A stretch of 64,000 nt of DNA from positions 1 through 64,000 of the forward strand of contig CAJLTA010000007.1 in NCBI GenBank assembly GCA_905209455.1. Reading direction: 5' to 3'. Below are positions 34,640 through 44,293 of this stretch, piece by piece. A program made the position numbers and the translations under genes. This stretch comes from an uncultured Collinsella sp. GTDB lineage: Bacteria; Actinomycetota; Coriobacteriia; Coriobacteriales; Coriobacteriaceae. The notes under the pieces are model-generated. The model was not told the DNA's origin and ran no database searches. It was given only the letters and a program-made list of their open reading frames with translations. Position 1 is the first letter of the stretch. Every line of letters starts with the position of its first letter.

Positions 34640-36205
34640 CTAATTCACCTCACTTGTCTTGGTCTGGGAACTGAACACCATGCGGTAGAGAGGGGCCTCG
34701 TGGAGCTCTTCGACGCTCTGGTTCAAAACGACGGACGTTGCATCCTCGACGCCGCTCGTGATGGCGACCGGGGTGGCGATACCGAACCACATGACCACGA
34801 TCGCGAGGGCGATCTCGGGGATGATCATAAGGGCGGGCACCTCGTGGCGCTTCATGCCCTCGGGCGCCTTGCCGAAGATGGACTTGAGCGCGATGCCGGT
34901 AAGGGCGAAGTACACGCCGGTGAGGCCGATGGCCACGAGCACGACCACCCAGATGGGACCGGACTGAACGCCGGCCACGAAGGTGAGGAACTCGGAGATG
35001 AACAGGGCGAACGGCGGGAAGGCGGCGAGCGCGAGCAGGGCGATGATGGTGAGCGCTGCCGTGACGGGAGCGATCTCGACGACGCCCTTGATCTTGTTCA
35101 GGTCGCGGGTGTGGTAGATGTGCTGGATGTTACCGGCCATGCAGAAGGCGAGCGCCTTCGTGAAGCCGTGGAAGATGCAGTGCAGCAGGCAGGCGGCGAT
35201 ACCGAGCGGGCCACCGATACCCAGGCACAGCGCGACCACGCCGACGTTGTCGACGGAGGAGTACGCGAAGCGGCGCTTGATATCGTCCTGCTTGAAGATG
35301 CACAGGGCAGCCACCAGGATGGACAGCGTGCCCAGGATGAGCAGGAGCGTTCGCGGATAGGTGTCGCCCACCGTGATGATGGACAGGGAGTAGAAGCGGA
35401 TGATCACCAGCATGGCGCACTTGAGCAGCACGCCCGAGAGCAGCGCGGAGACCGGGCTCGGAGCCTGGGAGTGCGCGTCGGGCAGCCAGGTGTGCATGGG
35501 GAACAGGCCCGCCTTGGTGCCGAAGCCGATGACGATGAACGCGAACGCGAGGCGCACGAGCATCGGGTCGAACTGGTCGGCGTAGGGCATGATGGAGGTG
35601 AGGAAGGCGGCCTCATGCGCGTTGGGCATGATATCGGCGGCGTTCGCGTAGATGAGCAGCGTGCCGAACAGGCCGAAGGCCACACCGGCGGTGCAGACCA
35701 TCGCGTACTTCCAAGACGCCTCGAGCGCCTGCTTGTTCTTGTAGATGCCCACGAGGAACACGGTCGACAGCGTAGTGGCCTCGACCGCCGCCCAGGTGAG
35801 GATGATGTTGTTGGACAGGCAGGCGAGCAGCATCGTGAAGACGAACAAGCTGAACAGCGCGTAGTACTGCTTGGTGCGCTCGGCCGGCATGGTCTTCTCC
35901 TCGATATCGATCTTGATATAGGAGATGGAGTACACGCCGGTGATGAACCCGATGATGCCTACCAGAAGGACGAAGATCGACGAGAGCGAATCGAGATGGA
36001 GCCACAGGCCCAAAGCGTCGATATTCTGCCCGCTCGAGAGCATGGTTCCCGCGGTGACGACCGAAAGGACAAGGGTCGCCGCGACGGAGATGGTGTTGAG
36101 CCCCGCGAAGACGTTGTAGGACGTCGTCTTGGGGAGCGCAGCCATAATCAGGGAGAACACGAGAGGACAAGCGAGCAGGGCGACCGTCAGCATTGAAACA
36201 TCCAT
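34640..36205 (-). CDS. hyfF: Hydrogenase-4 membrane subunit F (antiporter-like)
   Basis: A 521-aa multispanning protein of the NuoL/M/N and Mrp-antiporter family. Conserved channel features include the helix with VEATTLSTVF, KAGLFPMHTWLPDAHSQAP (Lys and Pro/His of the proton channel) and KRRFAYSSVDNVG. It is predicted to couple formate-driven H2 production to ion pumping across the cytoplasmic membrane, as proposed for hydrogenase-4. Position between hyfE and hyfG matches E. coli hyfF. Confidence 0.9.
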   Translation of the reverse strand: MDVSMLTVALLACPLVFSLIMAALPKTTSYNVFAGLNTISVAATLVLSVVTAGTMLSSGQNIDALGLWLHLDSLSSIFVLLVGIIGFITGVYSISYIKIDIEEKTMPAERTKQYYALFSLFVFTMLLACLSNNIILTWAAVEATTLSTVFLVGIYKNKQALEASWKYAMVCTAGVAFGLFGTLLIYANAADIMPNAHEAAFLTSIMPYADQFDPMLVRLAFAFIVIGFGTKAGLFPMHTWLPDAHSQAPSPVSALLSGVLLKCAMLVIIRFYSLSIITVGDTYPRTLLLILGTLSILVAALCIFKQDDIKRRFAYSSVDNVGVVALCLGIGGPLGIAACLLHCIFHGFTKALAFCMAGNIQHIYHTRDLNKIKGVVEIAPVTAALTIIALLALAAFPPFALFISEFLTFVAGVQSGPIWVVVLVAIGLTGVYFALTGIALKSIFGKAPEGMKRHEVPALMIIPEIALAIVVMWFGIATPVAITSGVEDATSVVLNQSVEELHEAPLYRMVFSSQTKTSEVN

Positions 36206-36208
36206 GGC

Positions 36209-36862
36209 CTACCCCTTCAATTCGGTCAGGTCGTGGGAGTCGAGCGACTTGGTATCGTTCCAAATCCTCACGACGACGGCGGACATGATGATGACGGCGA
36301 AGATGGCGTCGGTGGCGATGCCGATCTCGATGATCTCGGGGGCCGTGGGCGCGAGCAGAGCGAGCGTCACGTGGCTACCGTTCTCCATAAGGCAGTACCC
36401 GAAGATCTGCTTGAGGATGTTGCGCTGGGAGATGATGCACGTGAGGCCGACGAAGAAGTGCGCGAAGCTGATGGCGAGGGCCGGAGTGGCCACCTCGGCG
36501 GTGGGCAGGCTCAGGCGCGTGACCACCGCGAAGCAGACGGCCACCTCCAGACCGGTGAGGATGATGGTCCAGGCCGGCTTGATGGAGGAGGTCAGCGTGC
36601 TATCGGCAGGCGAACCCATCTTCTTGTAGGCACGGTTGAGAATGAACGGAACGAGGATCACCTTGGTGACGAAGGCCGACGCGGCCCACATGAGAAGCTC
36701 GGTGGCACCGGTGGTGAGGCCCAGGGTGAGCAGCACGCCCACCAGGACAACCGACTGGATCGCGTACCACTTGATGGCGGACGGGATGGTCTTCGAGACG
36801 ACCACCATGGTGGAGGTCACGATCAGAAGACCGCCCAGGATATTGACTAACGAATAACCCAT
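36209..36862 (-). CDS. hyfE: Hydrogenase-4 membrane subunit E
   Basis: A 217-aa small membrane protein similar to HyfE, a NuoK-like subunit in hydrogenase-4. Hydrophobic helices alternate with short polar turns; EIIEIGIATDAIFAVI carries buried acidic residues typical of NuoK-like helices. It lies 10 bases after hyfD and 3 bases before hyfF. Confidence 0.87.
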   Translation of the reverse strand: MGYSLVNILGGLLIVTSTMVVVSKTIPSAIKWYAIQSVVLVGVLLTLGLTTGATELLMWAASAFVTKVILVPFILNRAYKKMGSPADSTLTSSIKPAWTIILTGLEVAVCFAVVTRLSLPTAEVATPALAISFAHFFVGLTCIISQRNILKQIFGYCLMENGSHVTLALLAPTAPEIIEIGIATDAIFAVIIMSAVVVRIWNDTKSLDSHDLTELKG

Positions 36863-36872
36863 GTCCTACCTC

Positions 36873-38330
36873 CTAACCCATCCAACTAGAGGACAGAGGA
36901 CCGGCGACGACGACCATGATCATGAGGACGACGAACACGAACGCCATGGCGCGCGGAAGGGGCTGGCCGGCGGCCACGGTCTCGCTCGGCTCACCGGGCA
37001 GGACCTTACCCATCCAACGCAGGAACCATGCGAAGGTGGCGACGGTCTCGACGACCATGACGCACACGAGGACAAAGATGACCGTGTTGGTAGCACCAAC
37101 CGCGAAGCCACCGGAAATGATCTGGAACTTGGAAAAGAACGTGCTCATGGGGGGCACGCCGGCGATAGCGGTCGCGGCGACCGCAAAGCCCACGCCCGTG
37201 ACCGGGTACTTCTTCATGAGGCCCTGGATCTTGGGCAGCATACGGGTTCCCAGCGTGAAGCTGAGAGAGCCAGCGATGAGGAAGAACAGGGTCTTGGTGA
37301 ACGCGTGGTTGAAGATGTGCTCGACGGCGCCGTTAAACGCCATCTGGCTTCCGAACACGGAGAGGCCCAGGCCAAAGAACACGTAGGCGAGCTGCGCGAT
37401 CGTCGAGAAGGCGAGCAGGCGCTTCATATCCTTCTGGGGCAGGTACATGAGGAAGCCGAAGAGCATGGTCACGACGGCGTCGATGATGGCGACCCAACCG
37501 ACGATCTCGGGGATATCGCCGGCGCTCGCAAGAGCGCGGGCGAACACGCACACGCCGACCTTAACCATGGACGCGCCATGAAGGTAGGCGGAAACGGGCG
37601 TGGGGGCCTCCATTGCGGAGGGCAGCCACATGTAGAGCGGGAACTGGGCGGACTTGGCCCAAGCAGCGAACAGGATGAGCAGCAGCACGACGGTCTTCAT
37701 ACCGGAATCGAGCTGGGAGATCGCGCTCAGCGCGAACGTGCCGGTTCCGGCGAACAGGAAGGCCGCGCCGATGTAGAGTCCCAGAGCGCCGATATGGGTG
37801 ATGATGAGCGCCTTCATACCGGCCTTCTTGGCCGTGGGCGTCATGTAGTAGCTGATGAGGCCCCAGGAGCACACACCGGTGATCTCGAAGAAAACGAGCT
37901 GGCCGACGATGGTGGAGCTGTAGGCGAGACCGGCCATGGCGCCGATGAACGTGGAGAAGTACACGTAGAAGCGACGACGGGGCGCGTCGGGATGCTCCTT
38001 ATTCTTATCGCTCATGTACGGGAACGAATAGATGACGACGAGCAGGCCGATAGCGACGAACGCGGGTGCGAGCAGCGTGCTCATCCGGTCGAATATGAAG
38101 CCCATGACCAAGGTCTGGCCCATACTCGCCCAGGTTACATCGACCGCGTTCATGCCGTTTCCGGCAAACGTCGCGGCCAAGCCAACGGAAGCGACCGTGG
38201 CGATGCCGCCGGCAAAGGCGCAGATCCATTTAGCGTAGGGACGCGGCAGCATGACGATGAGCAGGGAGCCCAGCATGGGGACGGCGATCGCCACCATGGC
38301 AAAGAGGGACAAGCTCGATTCGATTGACAT
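36873..38330 (-). CDS. hyfD: Hydrogenase-4 membrane subunit D (antiporter-like)
   Basis: A 485-aa antiporter-like membrane subunit related to NuoL/M/N. Channel motifs are visible in FFEITGVCSWGLISYY, AAWAKSAQFPLYMWLPSAME and DMKRLLAFSTIAQL. Together with HyfB and HyfF it gives three antiporter-like modules, more than the single one (HycC) in hydrogenase-3. The start at 38330 (MSIESSLSLF) follows GGGAGAA. The 16-base gap to hyfC suggests tight co-transcription. Confidence 0.9.
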   Translation of the reverse strand: MSIESSLSLFAMVAIAVPMLGSLLIVMLPRPYAKWICAFAGGIATVASVGLAATFAGNGMNAVDVTWASMGQTLVMGFIFDRMSTLLAPAFVAIGLLVVIYSFPYMSDKNKEHPDAPRRRFYVYFSTFIGAMAGLAYSSTIVGQLVFFEITGVCSWGLISYYMTPTAKKAGMKALIITHIGALGLYIGAAFLFAGTGTFALSAISQLDSGMKTVVLLLILFAAWAKSAQFPLYMWLPSAMEAPTPVSAYLHGASMVKVGVCVFARALASAGDIPEIVGWVAIIDAVVTMLFGFLMYLPQKDMKRLLAFSTIAQLAYVFFGLGLSVFGSQMAFNGAVEHIFNHAFTKTLFFLIAGSLSFTLGTRMLPKIQGLMKKYPVTGVGFAVAATAIAGVPPMSTFFSKFQIISGGFAVGATNTVIFVLVCVMVVETVATFAWFLRWMGKVLPGEPSETVAAGQPLPRAMAFVFVVLMIMVVVAGPLSSSWMG

Positions 38331-38346
38331 AGTTTCTCCCTTCTCC

Positions 38347-39270
38347 CTACACGCCTACGACGACGAAGACGAACGCGAGGACCGCGATGCCGACGACGGC
38401 CCAGGTCTGGTTACCGAGCACCTTGAAGCGCGAACGGGAAACGGAGTTCTCGAGCACGCCGCAGACAACGAAATCGACCAGGCACTTGACAAGGAAGACG
38501 ACGGCGCCCACGAGAGCGGTGACGCCGATGGTCGCGGGCTCTCCCCAGGGGATGAAGATGGAGGTGAACCAAGCGACGACCACGACCTGCTTCATGCCCA
38601 TGGCGAGCTTCATCATGGCCAGGGACGGGCCGGAGAGCTCGGCGAGCGGGCCCTCCTGGAGCTCCTGCTCGGCTTCGGCCTGATCGAACGGAAGCTTGCC
38701 GAGCTCCATATAGCAGGCGGCCGCGAAGGCGACGCCGGCGAGGATGACGGCGACGACGCTCGAGACGTTGCCCGTAACGATGTGCTGACCCATGGTCGCA
38801 ATGTCCGTGGAGCCGCACACGATGGCGACGGTAAACAGCGCGATGAGCATGGACGGCTCGATGAGCACGCTCATGAGGAGCTCGCGGATACCGCCGAAGC
38901 CCGCGTAGGCGTTGGAGGAATCCACGCCGGACAGCGCGAAGAAGAAGCGGGACAGCGCGAGCGCGTACATGATGGTGATGGCGTCACCAAAGACGGGCAT
39001 GGGGCTCTCGAGCGTGAACATGGGCAGGCCCATGGCGAGCATGAACGACACCGCGAGGAACAGCGGCGGCATGATGCGCAGCACGAAGCTCGAGTCGGAA
39101 CTCACGGACTCGGGACGCGCCATGAGCTTCGCGAGGTCCCGGTAATCCTGAAGGATGGACGGACCGCGGCGATTGTGCATCTTCGCGCGAATCACACGGG
39201 CGAGGCCGGAGAAGAAGGGCGCGACCAGCATGACCACGAGGCCCTGCGCTATCGCAAGAACGATGTTCAT
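38347..39270 (-). CDS. hyfC: Hydrogenase-4 membrane anchor subunit C (NuoH-like)
   Basis: A 307-aa membrane subunit of the NuoH/HycD/HyfC family that anchors the hydrogenase arm to the membrane arm. The family region ARVIRAKMHNRRGPSILQDY lies in the first cytoplasmic loop, and ELGKLPFDQAEAEQELQEG holds the conserved acidic loop. Start at 39270 follows AGAGGGGAG. Confidence 0.92.
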   Translation of the reverse strand: MNIVLAIAQGLVVMLVAPFFSGLARVIRAKMHNRRGPSILQDYRDLAKLMARPESVSSDSSFVLRIMPPLFLAVSFMLAMGLPMFTLESPMPVFGDAITIMYALALSRFFFALSGVDSSNAYAGFGGIRELLMSVLIEPSMLIALFTVAIVCGSTDIATMGQHIVTGNVSSVVAVILAGVAFAAACYMELGKLPFDQAEAEQELQEGPLAELSGPSLAMMKLAMGMKQVVVVAWFTSIFIPWGEPATIGVTALVGAVVFLVKCLVDFVVCGVLENSVSRSRFKVLGNQTWAVVGIAVLAFVFVVVGV

Positions 39271-39287
39271 AATATCCTCTCCCCTCT

Positions 39288-41306
39288 CTAGACCATGACC
39301 ACGGCGAGCACGAGGAAGACCACGAGCGCCGCGACGATGTAGCAGATGTATACGGAGTAGTTGCCGCCCTCGATCTTGGAGGCGAGGCCGGCCAGCTTAT
39401 CGGCACCCTCGCTCGGTGCATCGACCAGGAAGCGGTCGGGCAGGGGCTCAACGCCCTGGGCGACACCGGTGAGCTTCTGGAACACGTGCGCGATGGACCA
39501 GCAGATCTTGGTGCATACCTCGCGCAGGGTGTAGAGCGGGCCCATGAAGAGTTCGACGTCGGACGCGAAGCTCGTGGCGACGACGGGCATGTGCTCGTTG
39601 GGCTCGTAGCCGCACGCCCAAGGGTCGGTCTTCTTAGCGGGGGCCTTGGCGCCGAGGCAGGACCTCAACGCGAACGCGAGGCCGGTGAGGACCACGAGCG
39701 CGATGGCGATCGCGGGGGTGGAGGTGGCGGCACCGGAAATCTCGTTCACGAGAGACACGCCCGAGGTGGCTGTGACGGCGGAGCCGGCAAGCACGCTCTG
39801 GGCGACGTCGCCCAGAACCGGGGCGATGACCGGGGAGCCGATTCCCAGTACCACGCAGATGGCCGCGAGGAGCATCTGCGAGAACAACATCGGAGCCGGG
39901 GACTCCTTGGCGTTCGCGGCCTCCTGGGAACGAGGGCTGCTCGCGAACGAGACGCCGTAGGCCTTCACGAAGCACGTGACGGCCAGGGCACCGGTGATGG
40001 CGAGGGCGGCCGCGGAGGCGACGGCGAACACCATGACGACCGGGTCGGAGAGCGTCGAGATGTTGAACAGGGACTGGTAGGTGAACCACTCGGAAACGAA
40101 GCCGTTGAGCGGTGGGATGGCCGAGATGGCAAGGGCACCGATGAGGAAGCAGACGGCCGTGACCGGCATGCGGCGGAACAGACCGCCCATCTTCTCCATG
40201 TTGCGCGCACCCGTGGCATAGAGCAGGGAGCCCGCGCCGAGGAACAGCTCGCCCTTGAACATGGCGTGGTTGAGCGTGTGGTAGAGGGCGGCCATGAGCG
40301 CGATCGTCGCGATGACGTCGTTGCCCAGGGCGTGCGCCGTCATGGACGCGCCGACACCGAGCAAGATGATGCCGATGTTCTCGACGGAGTGATAGGCAAG
40401 CAGGCGCTTGATGTCGTGCTCGTGGAGGGCGTAGACGACACCCAGGACCGACGAGATGGATCCGAAGACCAGGACCATGAGGCCCCACCAGAGCTGGACG
40501 CCCGAACCCGCGAGCAGGTCGAGACCGACCTTGAGGATTCCCAGGATGCCGATCTTGATCATGCCGCCGGACATGAGGGCGGACACGTTGGACGGCGCCT
40601 CGGGGTGCGCCTGGGGCAGCCAGGAGTGCAGCGGAATGATACCGGCCTTCGCGCCAAATCCGAAGAACGCGAGGACGAAGCACGCGGAGGAGACGGCGGG
40701 TCCAAAGTCATGCGTACGGAAATCACTGAAGCTGAAAGAACCGCCCACGCCGTTGGTCATGAGCAGGAAGCTCGCCATGATGAGAACGAAGCCCACGTGC
40801 GCGATGACGAAGTAGAGCCAACCGCCCCTAATGGAGTTCTTGTTCTCCTCGATAACGACAAGGAAGTAGCTCGTAAGGGACATGAGCTCAAAGGCGACCA
40901 GGAACCAGAACACGTTGTCGGCGGTGATGACGAGCATCATCGAGGCGACGAAGGTGTTCATAAAGAAGCCGGCGCGCCCGACCTTGCCCGGGTACTCGTC
41001 GAAGTAGGACAGACCGTAGATGAAGCCCGCAAAGGCGAGAATCGAGATGAGGACCACGATCAGGCCCGCAAGGCCGTTGAGCAAGAGCTCGAGACGGGCG
41101 AACGGGAAGAAGAAGACCGTGTTGAGGGACGAAACGTCGCCAAGCACGGCCTCGAGGCCCGCGATGAACGACAGCACGGCCGCGACGGCGCCGATCAGGC
41201 AGCCGGCGGTCTTGGCGGCGTTATCGGCCTTGATCAGCAGAACCGAGGCGAGCGCACCGATGCACGAGACGGCAAGCGATGCGATAAACAGCGTCATGCT
41301 ATCCAT
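39288..41306 (-). CDS. hyfB: Hydrogenase-4 membrane subunit B (antiporter-like)
   Basis: A 672-aa HycC/HyfB-like protein with the NuoL/M core. Typical segments are WFLVAFELMSLTSYFLVV, FGAKAGIIPLHSWLPQAHPE and DIKRLLAYHSVENIGIILLG. The end carries extra helices and the cytoplasmic loop PWACGYEPNEHMP. Its start overlaps the hyfA stop by eight bases, coupling the two. It is predicted to take part in ion translocation. Confidence 0.92.
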   Translation of the reverse strand: MDSMTLFIASLAVSCIGALASVLLIKADNAAKTAGCLIGAVAAVLSFIAGLEAVLGDVSSLNTVFFFPFARLELLLNGLAGLIVVLISILAFAGFIYGLSYFDEYPGKVGRAGFFMNTFVASMMLVITADNVFWFLVAFELMSLTSYFLVVIEENKNSIRGGWLYFVIAHVGFVLIMASFLLMTNGVGGSFSFSDFRTHDFGPAVSSACFVLAFFGFGAKAGIIPLHSWLPQAHPEAPSNVSALMSGGMIKIGILGILKVGLDLLAGSGVQLWWGLMVLVFGSISSVLGVVYALHEHDIKRLLAYHSVENIGIILLGVGASMTAHALGNDVIATIALMAALYHTLNHAMFKGELFLGAGSLLYATGARNMEKMGGLFRRMPVTAVCFLIGALAISAIPPLNGFVSEWFTYQSLFNISTLSDPVVMVFAVASAAALAITGALAVTCFVKAYGVSFASSPRSQEAANAKESPAPMLFSQMLLAAICVVLGIGSPVIAPVLGDVAQSVLAGSAVTATSGVSLVNEISGAATSTPAIAIALVVLTGLAFALRSCLGAKAPAKKTDPWACGYEPNEHMPVVATSFASDVELFMGPLYTLREVCTKICWSIAHVFQKLTGVAQGVEPLPDRFLVDAPSEGADKLAGLASKIEGGNYSVYICYIVAALVVFLVLAVVMV

Positions 41307-41916
41307 TGTTTACGCTCCCTTCTGCTTTCTCGGACAGACCCTGGGCCACAGCGGTAACGTCGACGGACGGACCGTTTTCGATCGAGCGCAGGCGCTTGGC
41401 CTCGTCGAGCTCGCGATCGGCCGCGCCGCCCATGACGGTCAGCGCCTTGGTGGGGCACGCCGCCACACAATGCGGGCCGTCCGGATCGAAGGCGCACAGG
41501 TCGCACTTGACTGCGCAGGTGTACTGGCCAGGAGCCCACGTAAGCAGGCTGCTCAGGGACTTAGGATACGAAGGCGTCGGGTCGCACATGCCTGCGACAC
41601 CGGCGATAGACGTGCCATCGGGATGGATGGCTCCGAAGGGGCACGCGATGGCGCACAGCCTGCACCCGATGCACTCCTGCTCCTTGACGTGGATGCGATC
41701 GCCATCGTGCTCGATGGCATTCACCGGGCAAACCTCGGCGCAGGGGGCACCCTCGCAATGGTGGCAGGCAAGGGCGGCCGAAATACCGCCGGTCTTCACG
41801 AGCGCCAGGCGCGGCGTATCCTGAAGACCCTGCATCCGGTGGGCGTCGGCACAGGCGGACTGGCATGTTCCGCAGCCGATGCACCTCTCCGGGTTGATGT
41901 CGATGAAGCGGTTCAT
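41299..41916 (-). CDS. hyfA: Hydrogenase-4 electron-transfer ferredoxin subunit A
   Basis: A 205-aa four-cluster ferredoxin of the HycB/HyfA type. Cys motifs CIGCGTCQSAC, CHHCEGAPCAEVCP, CIGCRLCAIACP and CDLCAFDPDGPHCVAACP can bind four [4Fe-4S] clusters. It carries electrons from FdhF to the hydrogenase. The ATG at 41916 (MNRFIDINPERC) has AAAGGAA at a good distance; a GTG two codons upstream overlaps that spacing. A strong hairpin separates it from fdhF. Confidence 0.92.
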   Translation of the reverse strand: MNRFIDINPERCIGCGTCQSACADAHRMQGLQDTPRLALVKTGGISAALACHHCEGAPCAEVCPVNAIEHDGDRIHVKEQECIGCRLCAIACPFGAIHPDGTSIAGVAGMCDPTPSYPKSLSSLLTWAPGQYTCAVKCDLCAFDPDGPHCVAACPTKALTVMGGAADRELDEAKRLRSIENGPSVDVTAVAQGLSEKAEGSVNNG

Positions 41917-41938
41917 CCCCACTTCCTTTCAAAATAAC

Positions 41939-41973
41939 GGGCCGGGCTCCCGAACGTACGGGACGCCCGGCCC
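41939..41973 (-). terminator. Intra-operon hairpin between fdhF and hyfA
   Basis: GGGCCGGGC (41939-41947) pairs perfectly with GCCCGGCCC (41965-41973), with an inner CCCG/CGGG extension. On the minus strand it is followed by GTTATTTTG, a weak T tract. It may attenuate transcription into the hyf genes or protect the fdhF message. Confidence 0.6.
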
Positions 41974-41994
41974 AAAAAGCCAACGAGAACGGGA

Positions 41995-44217
41995 CTACAC
42001 GATTTTGTTCACGTGCGTCTCGTCGTCGAACTTGGCGGCGCCGGGCTCAACATCCTGGGGAGCGGCGGCGTCCACCAGAGCCTGCTTGAGCTCGGTGTAC
42101 TGACGCTCCACCTCGCCCTCAGCCCAGACCTGGTCGGCGATAGCGTCGACCTGGCAGGCGGAGAACTTGTCCTCGGGCGTATGCGAGACCGGGTCGACCT
42201 TGTGAATGGTCAGCTCGTTGCACTTGCCGATCCACCACTGGTAGGTCATATAGACCGTGCCCTTGTTGATGCGGTCGCTCACGTCGGCGCGGCTGTATAC
42301 CTGGCCGCGGCGGCTGTGAATCGAGACGATGTCGCCGTTCTTGATGCCGCGCGCCTCGGCGTCCGCGGGATTCATGCGGACAAAACCGGGCTCGTCGGCA
42401 AGCAGCGCCAGCGTCTTGCAGTTGCCGGTCATCGAGCGGCAGCTGTAGTGGCCGACCTCGCGGACGGTGCACAGGATGAGCGGGTACTCATCGTCGGGAA
42501 GCTCGGAGGGCGCCTCCCAGTCGTGCGCCATCAGGTTGGCACGGCCGTCCTTGGTAGTGAACTTGCCACCCGCGAACATGTCGGGGGTGCCATGGTCGTT
42601 CACATCGGTGCTCTTGACAGGCCACTGTGCGTAGCCGCCCTCGGGAGCCATCTTCTCGTAGGTCGCGCCCACAAAGTTGGGGCACAGGCTAATGCACTCG
42701 TTCCAGATCTGCTCGGTGTTGTCGTAGTGCATGGGGTAGCCCATGCGCGTGGACAGGTCGGCAAAGATCTCCCAGTCGTGACGGCACTCGCCCTTGGGCG
42801 GAACAGCCGCGTCAAAGTGCTGGAAGCTACGGTCGGATGCGGTAAAGACACCCTCGTGCTCGCCCCAAGAGGTAGCGGGCAGGATGACGTCGGCGAGCAT
42901 GGTCGTCTGCGTCATAAAGATGTCCTGGCAAATGAACAGATCCAGCTCGGAGAGCGTCTTGCGCATACCGGCCGAATCGGGCTCGGTCTGCACCGGGTCC
43001 TCGCCGTAGTTGTAGAAGCAGTGCACCTTGCCCTCGTCGACCAGGTGGCCCAGGTCGGTGAGCTTGTAGCCCTCCTCGAGCGGGAGCTTTTCCTCGGGCA
43101 CGCCCCAAGCCTTGGCAAACTTGGCACGCACTGCCGGGTCGGTGACCTTCTGGTAACCAGGGTACAGGTTAGGCAGCATGCCCATATCGCAGGAGCCCTG
43201 GACGTTGTTCTGACCACGCACGGGCGCGAGGCCGGAATTGGGTTTGCCGATCTGGCCGGCAACGCAGGCGATGGAGGCGATGGTGTGCACCGTCTTCAGG
43301 TTCTGCTTCTGCTGGCATACGCCCATGCCCCAGCCAATGATGGCAGAGGGCTTCGCCGTGGCGTACATCTCGGCAGCTTGGTGGATCAACGCGGGCTCGA
43401 CACCCGTGATGTCCTGTACGGATTCGGGAGTGTAGTTCTTGATGGTCTCCCACCATTCGTCAAAGCCGTTCGTGTGCTCGGCGACGAATTCCTTGTCGTA
43501 GAGGCCATCGTTGACCAAGCAGTTGGCAAAGGCGTTGAGGAACGCAACGTTGCAACCGTTCTTGATCGGAAGGTAGAGATCGGCGATACGCGCGGTTTCG
43601 ATATGGCGCGGGTCGGCGACGATGATCTTGCAACCCTTTTCTTTGGCTCGCACGATACGCCTTGCGACGATGGGGTGCGAATCGGCAGGGTTATAGCCGA
43701 AGAGGAAAATGCAGCCCGCATCCTCCATACCGGGGATGGAGCATGACATGCAACCTGAACCAACCGTGTCCATCAGACCGAGGACAGTAGGGCCGTGTCA
43801 AGTACGGGCGCAGTTGTCTACGCTGTGGGTGCCGATGCACGCACGCGTAAACTTCTGCATGACGTAGTTCGCCTCATTGCCGCCGCCTCGCGAAGAACCG
43901 GTGGTCATGACAGCGTTAGGACCATATTCGTCAATTATGGCCTGCATCTTAGATGCGGTGAAATCCAGTGCCTCGTCCCAGCTTACGCGCTCAAGATCCG
44001 CGCCCTTAGTGCGGCGGATCATCGGGTGCAGTACGCGAGGAGTCAAGATCTTGGTGTCGTTGATGAAGTCGTAGCCGCTCATGCCCTTAAGGCACAGCTC
44101 GCTCTGGTTGGTGATGCCGTTGAGCGGTTCGGTACCCACGACCTGGCCGTTTTGGACCAAGAGGTTAAACTGGCAACCGGCGCCGCAGTACGGGCAGATC
44201 ACTTTATGCTTCTCCAT
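41995..44217 (-). CDS. fdhF: Formate dehydrogenase H, selenocysteine-containing
   Basis: A 740-aa bis-MGD enzyme that oxidises formate to CO2 in the formate hydrogenlyase complex. The N terminus has the [4Fe-4S] motif CPYCGAGC. An in-frame TGA at 43798-43800 is codon 140, the position of Sec140 in E. coli FdhF, in the context DNCAR-T-Sec-HGPTVLG. Reading continues in the same frame for 600 codons through normal FdhF sequence (GSGCMSCSIPGMEDAG, PVRGQNNVQGSCDMG). The ATG at 44217 (MEKHKVICPYC) follows GGAGGGTGTC. A standard gene caller would split it at the TGA. Confidence 0.96.
43767..43800 (-). other. SECIS element of fdhF with UGA codon
   Basis: Directly after the TGA the minus strand reads CACGGCCCTACTGTCC, then a loop containing TCGGTCT, then GGACA. 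TGTCC (43782-43786) pairs with GGACA (43767-43771). The sequence right after TGA (CACGGCCC) and the GGTCT in the loop resemble the known E. coli fdhF SECIS. Confidence 0.75.
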
Positions 44218-44293
44218 GACACCCTCCTTCCTTTCTCTGCTACCGAATGCTCGGTACTTATTTGACAATCATTGGGCCTGTATAGCCACCCGC

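Noticed and set aside
34634..39291. Long plus-strand open frames rich in Glu, Asp, His and Gly opposite the hyf genes
   Set aside because: Their composition is the reverse complement of hydrophobic membrane-protein codons; no motifs.
43773..44268. fdhF as a frameshifted or nonsense-mutated pseudogene
   Set aside because: The TGA is exactly at the Sec140 position, a SECIS-like hairpin follows and sel genes are present.
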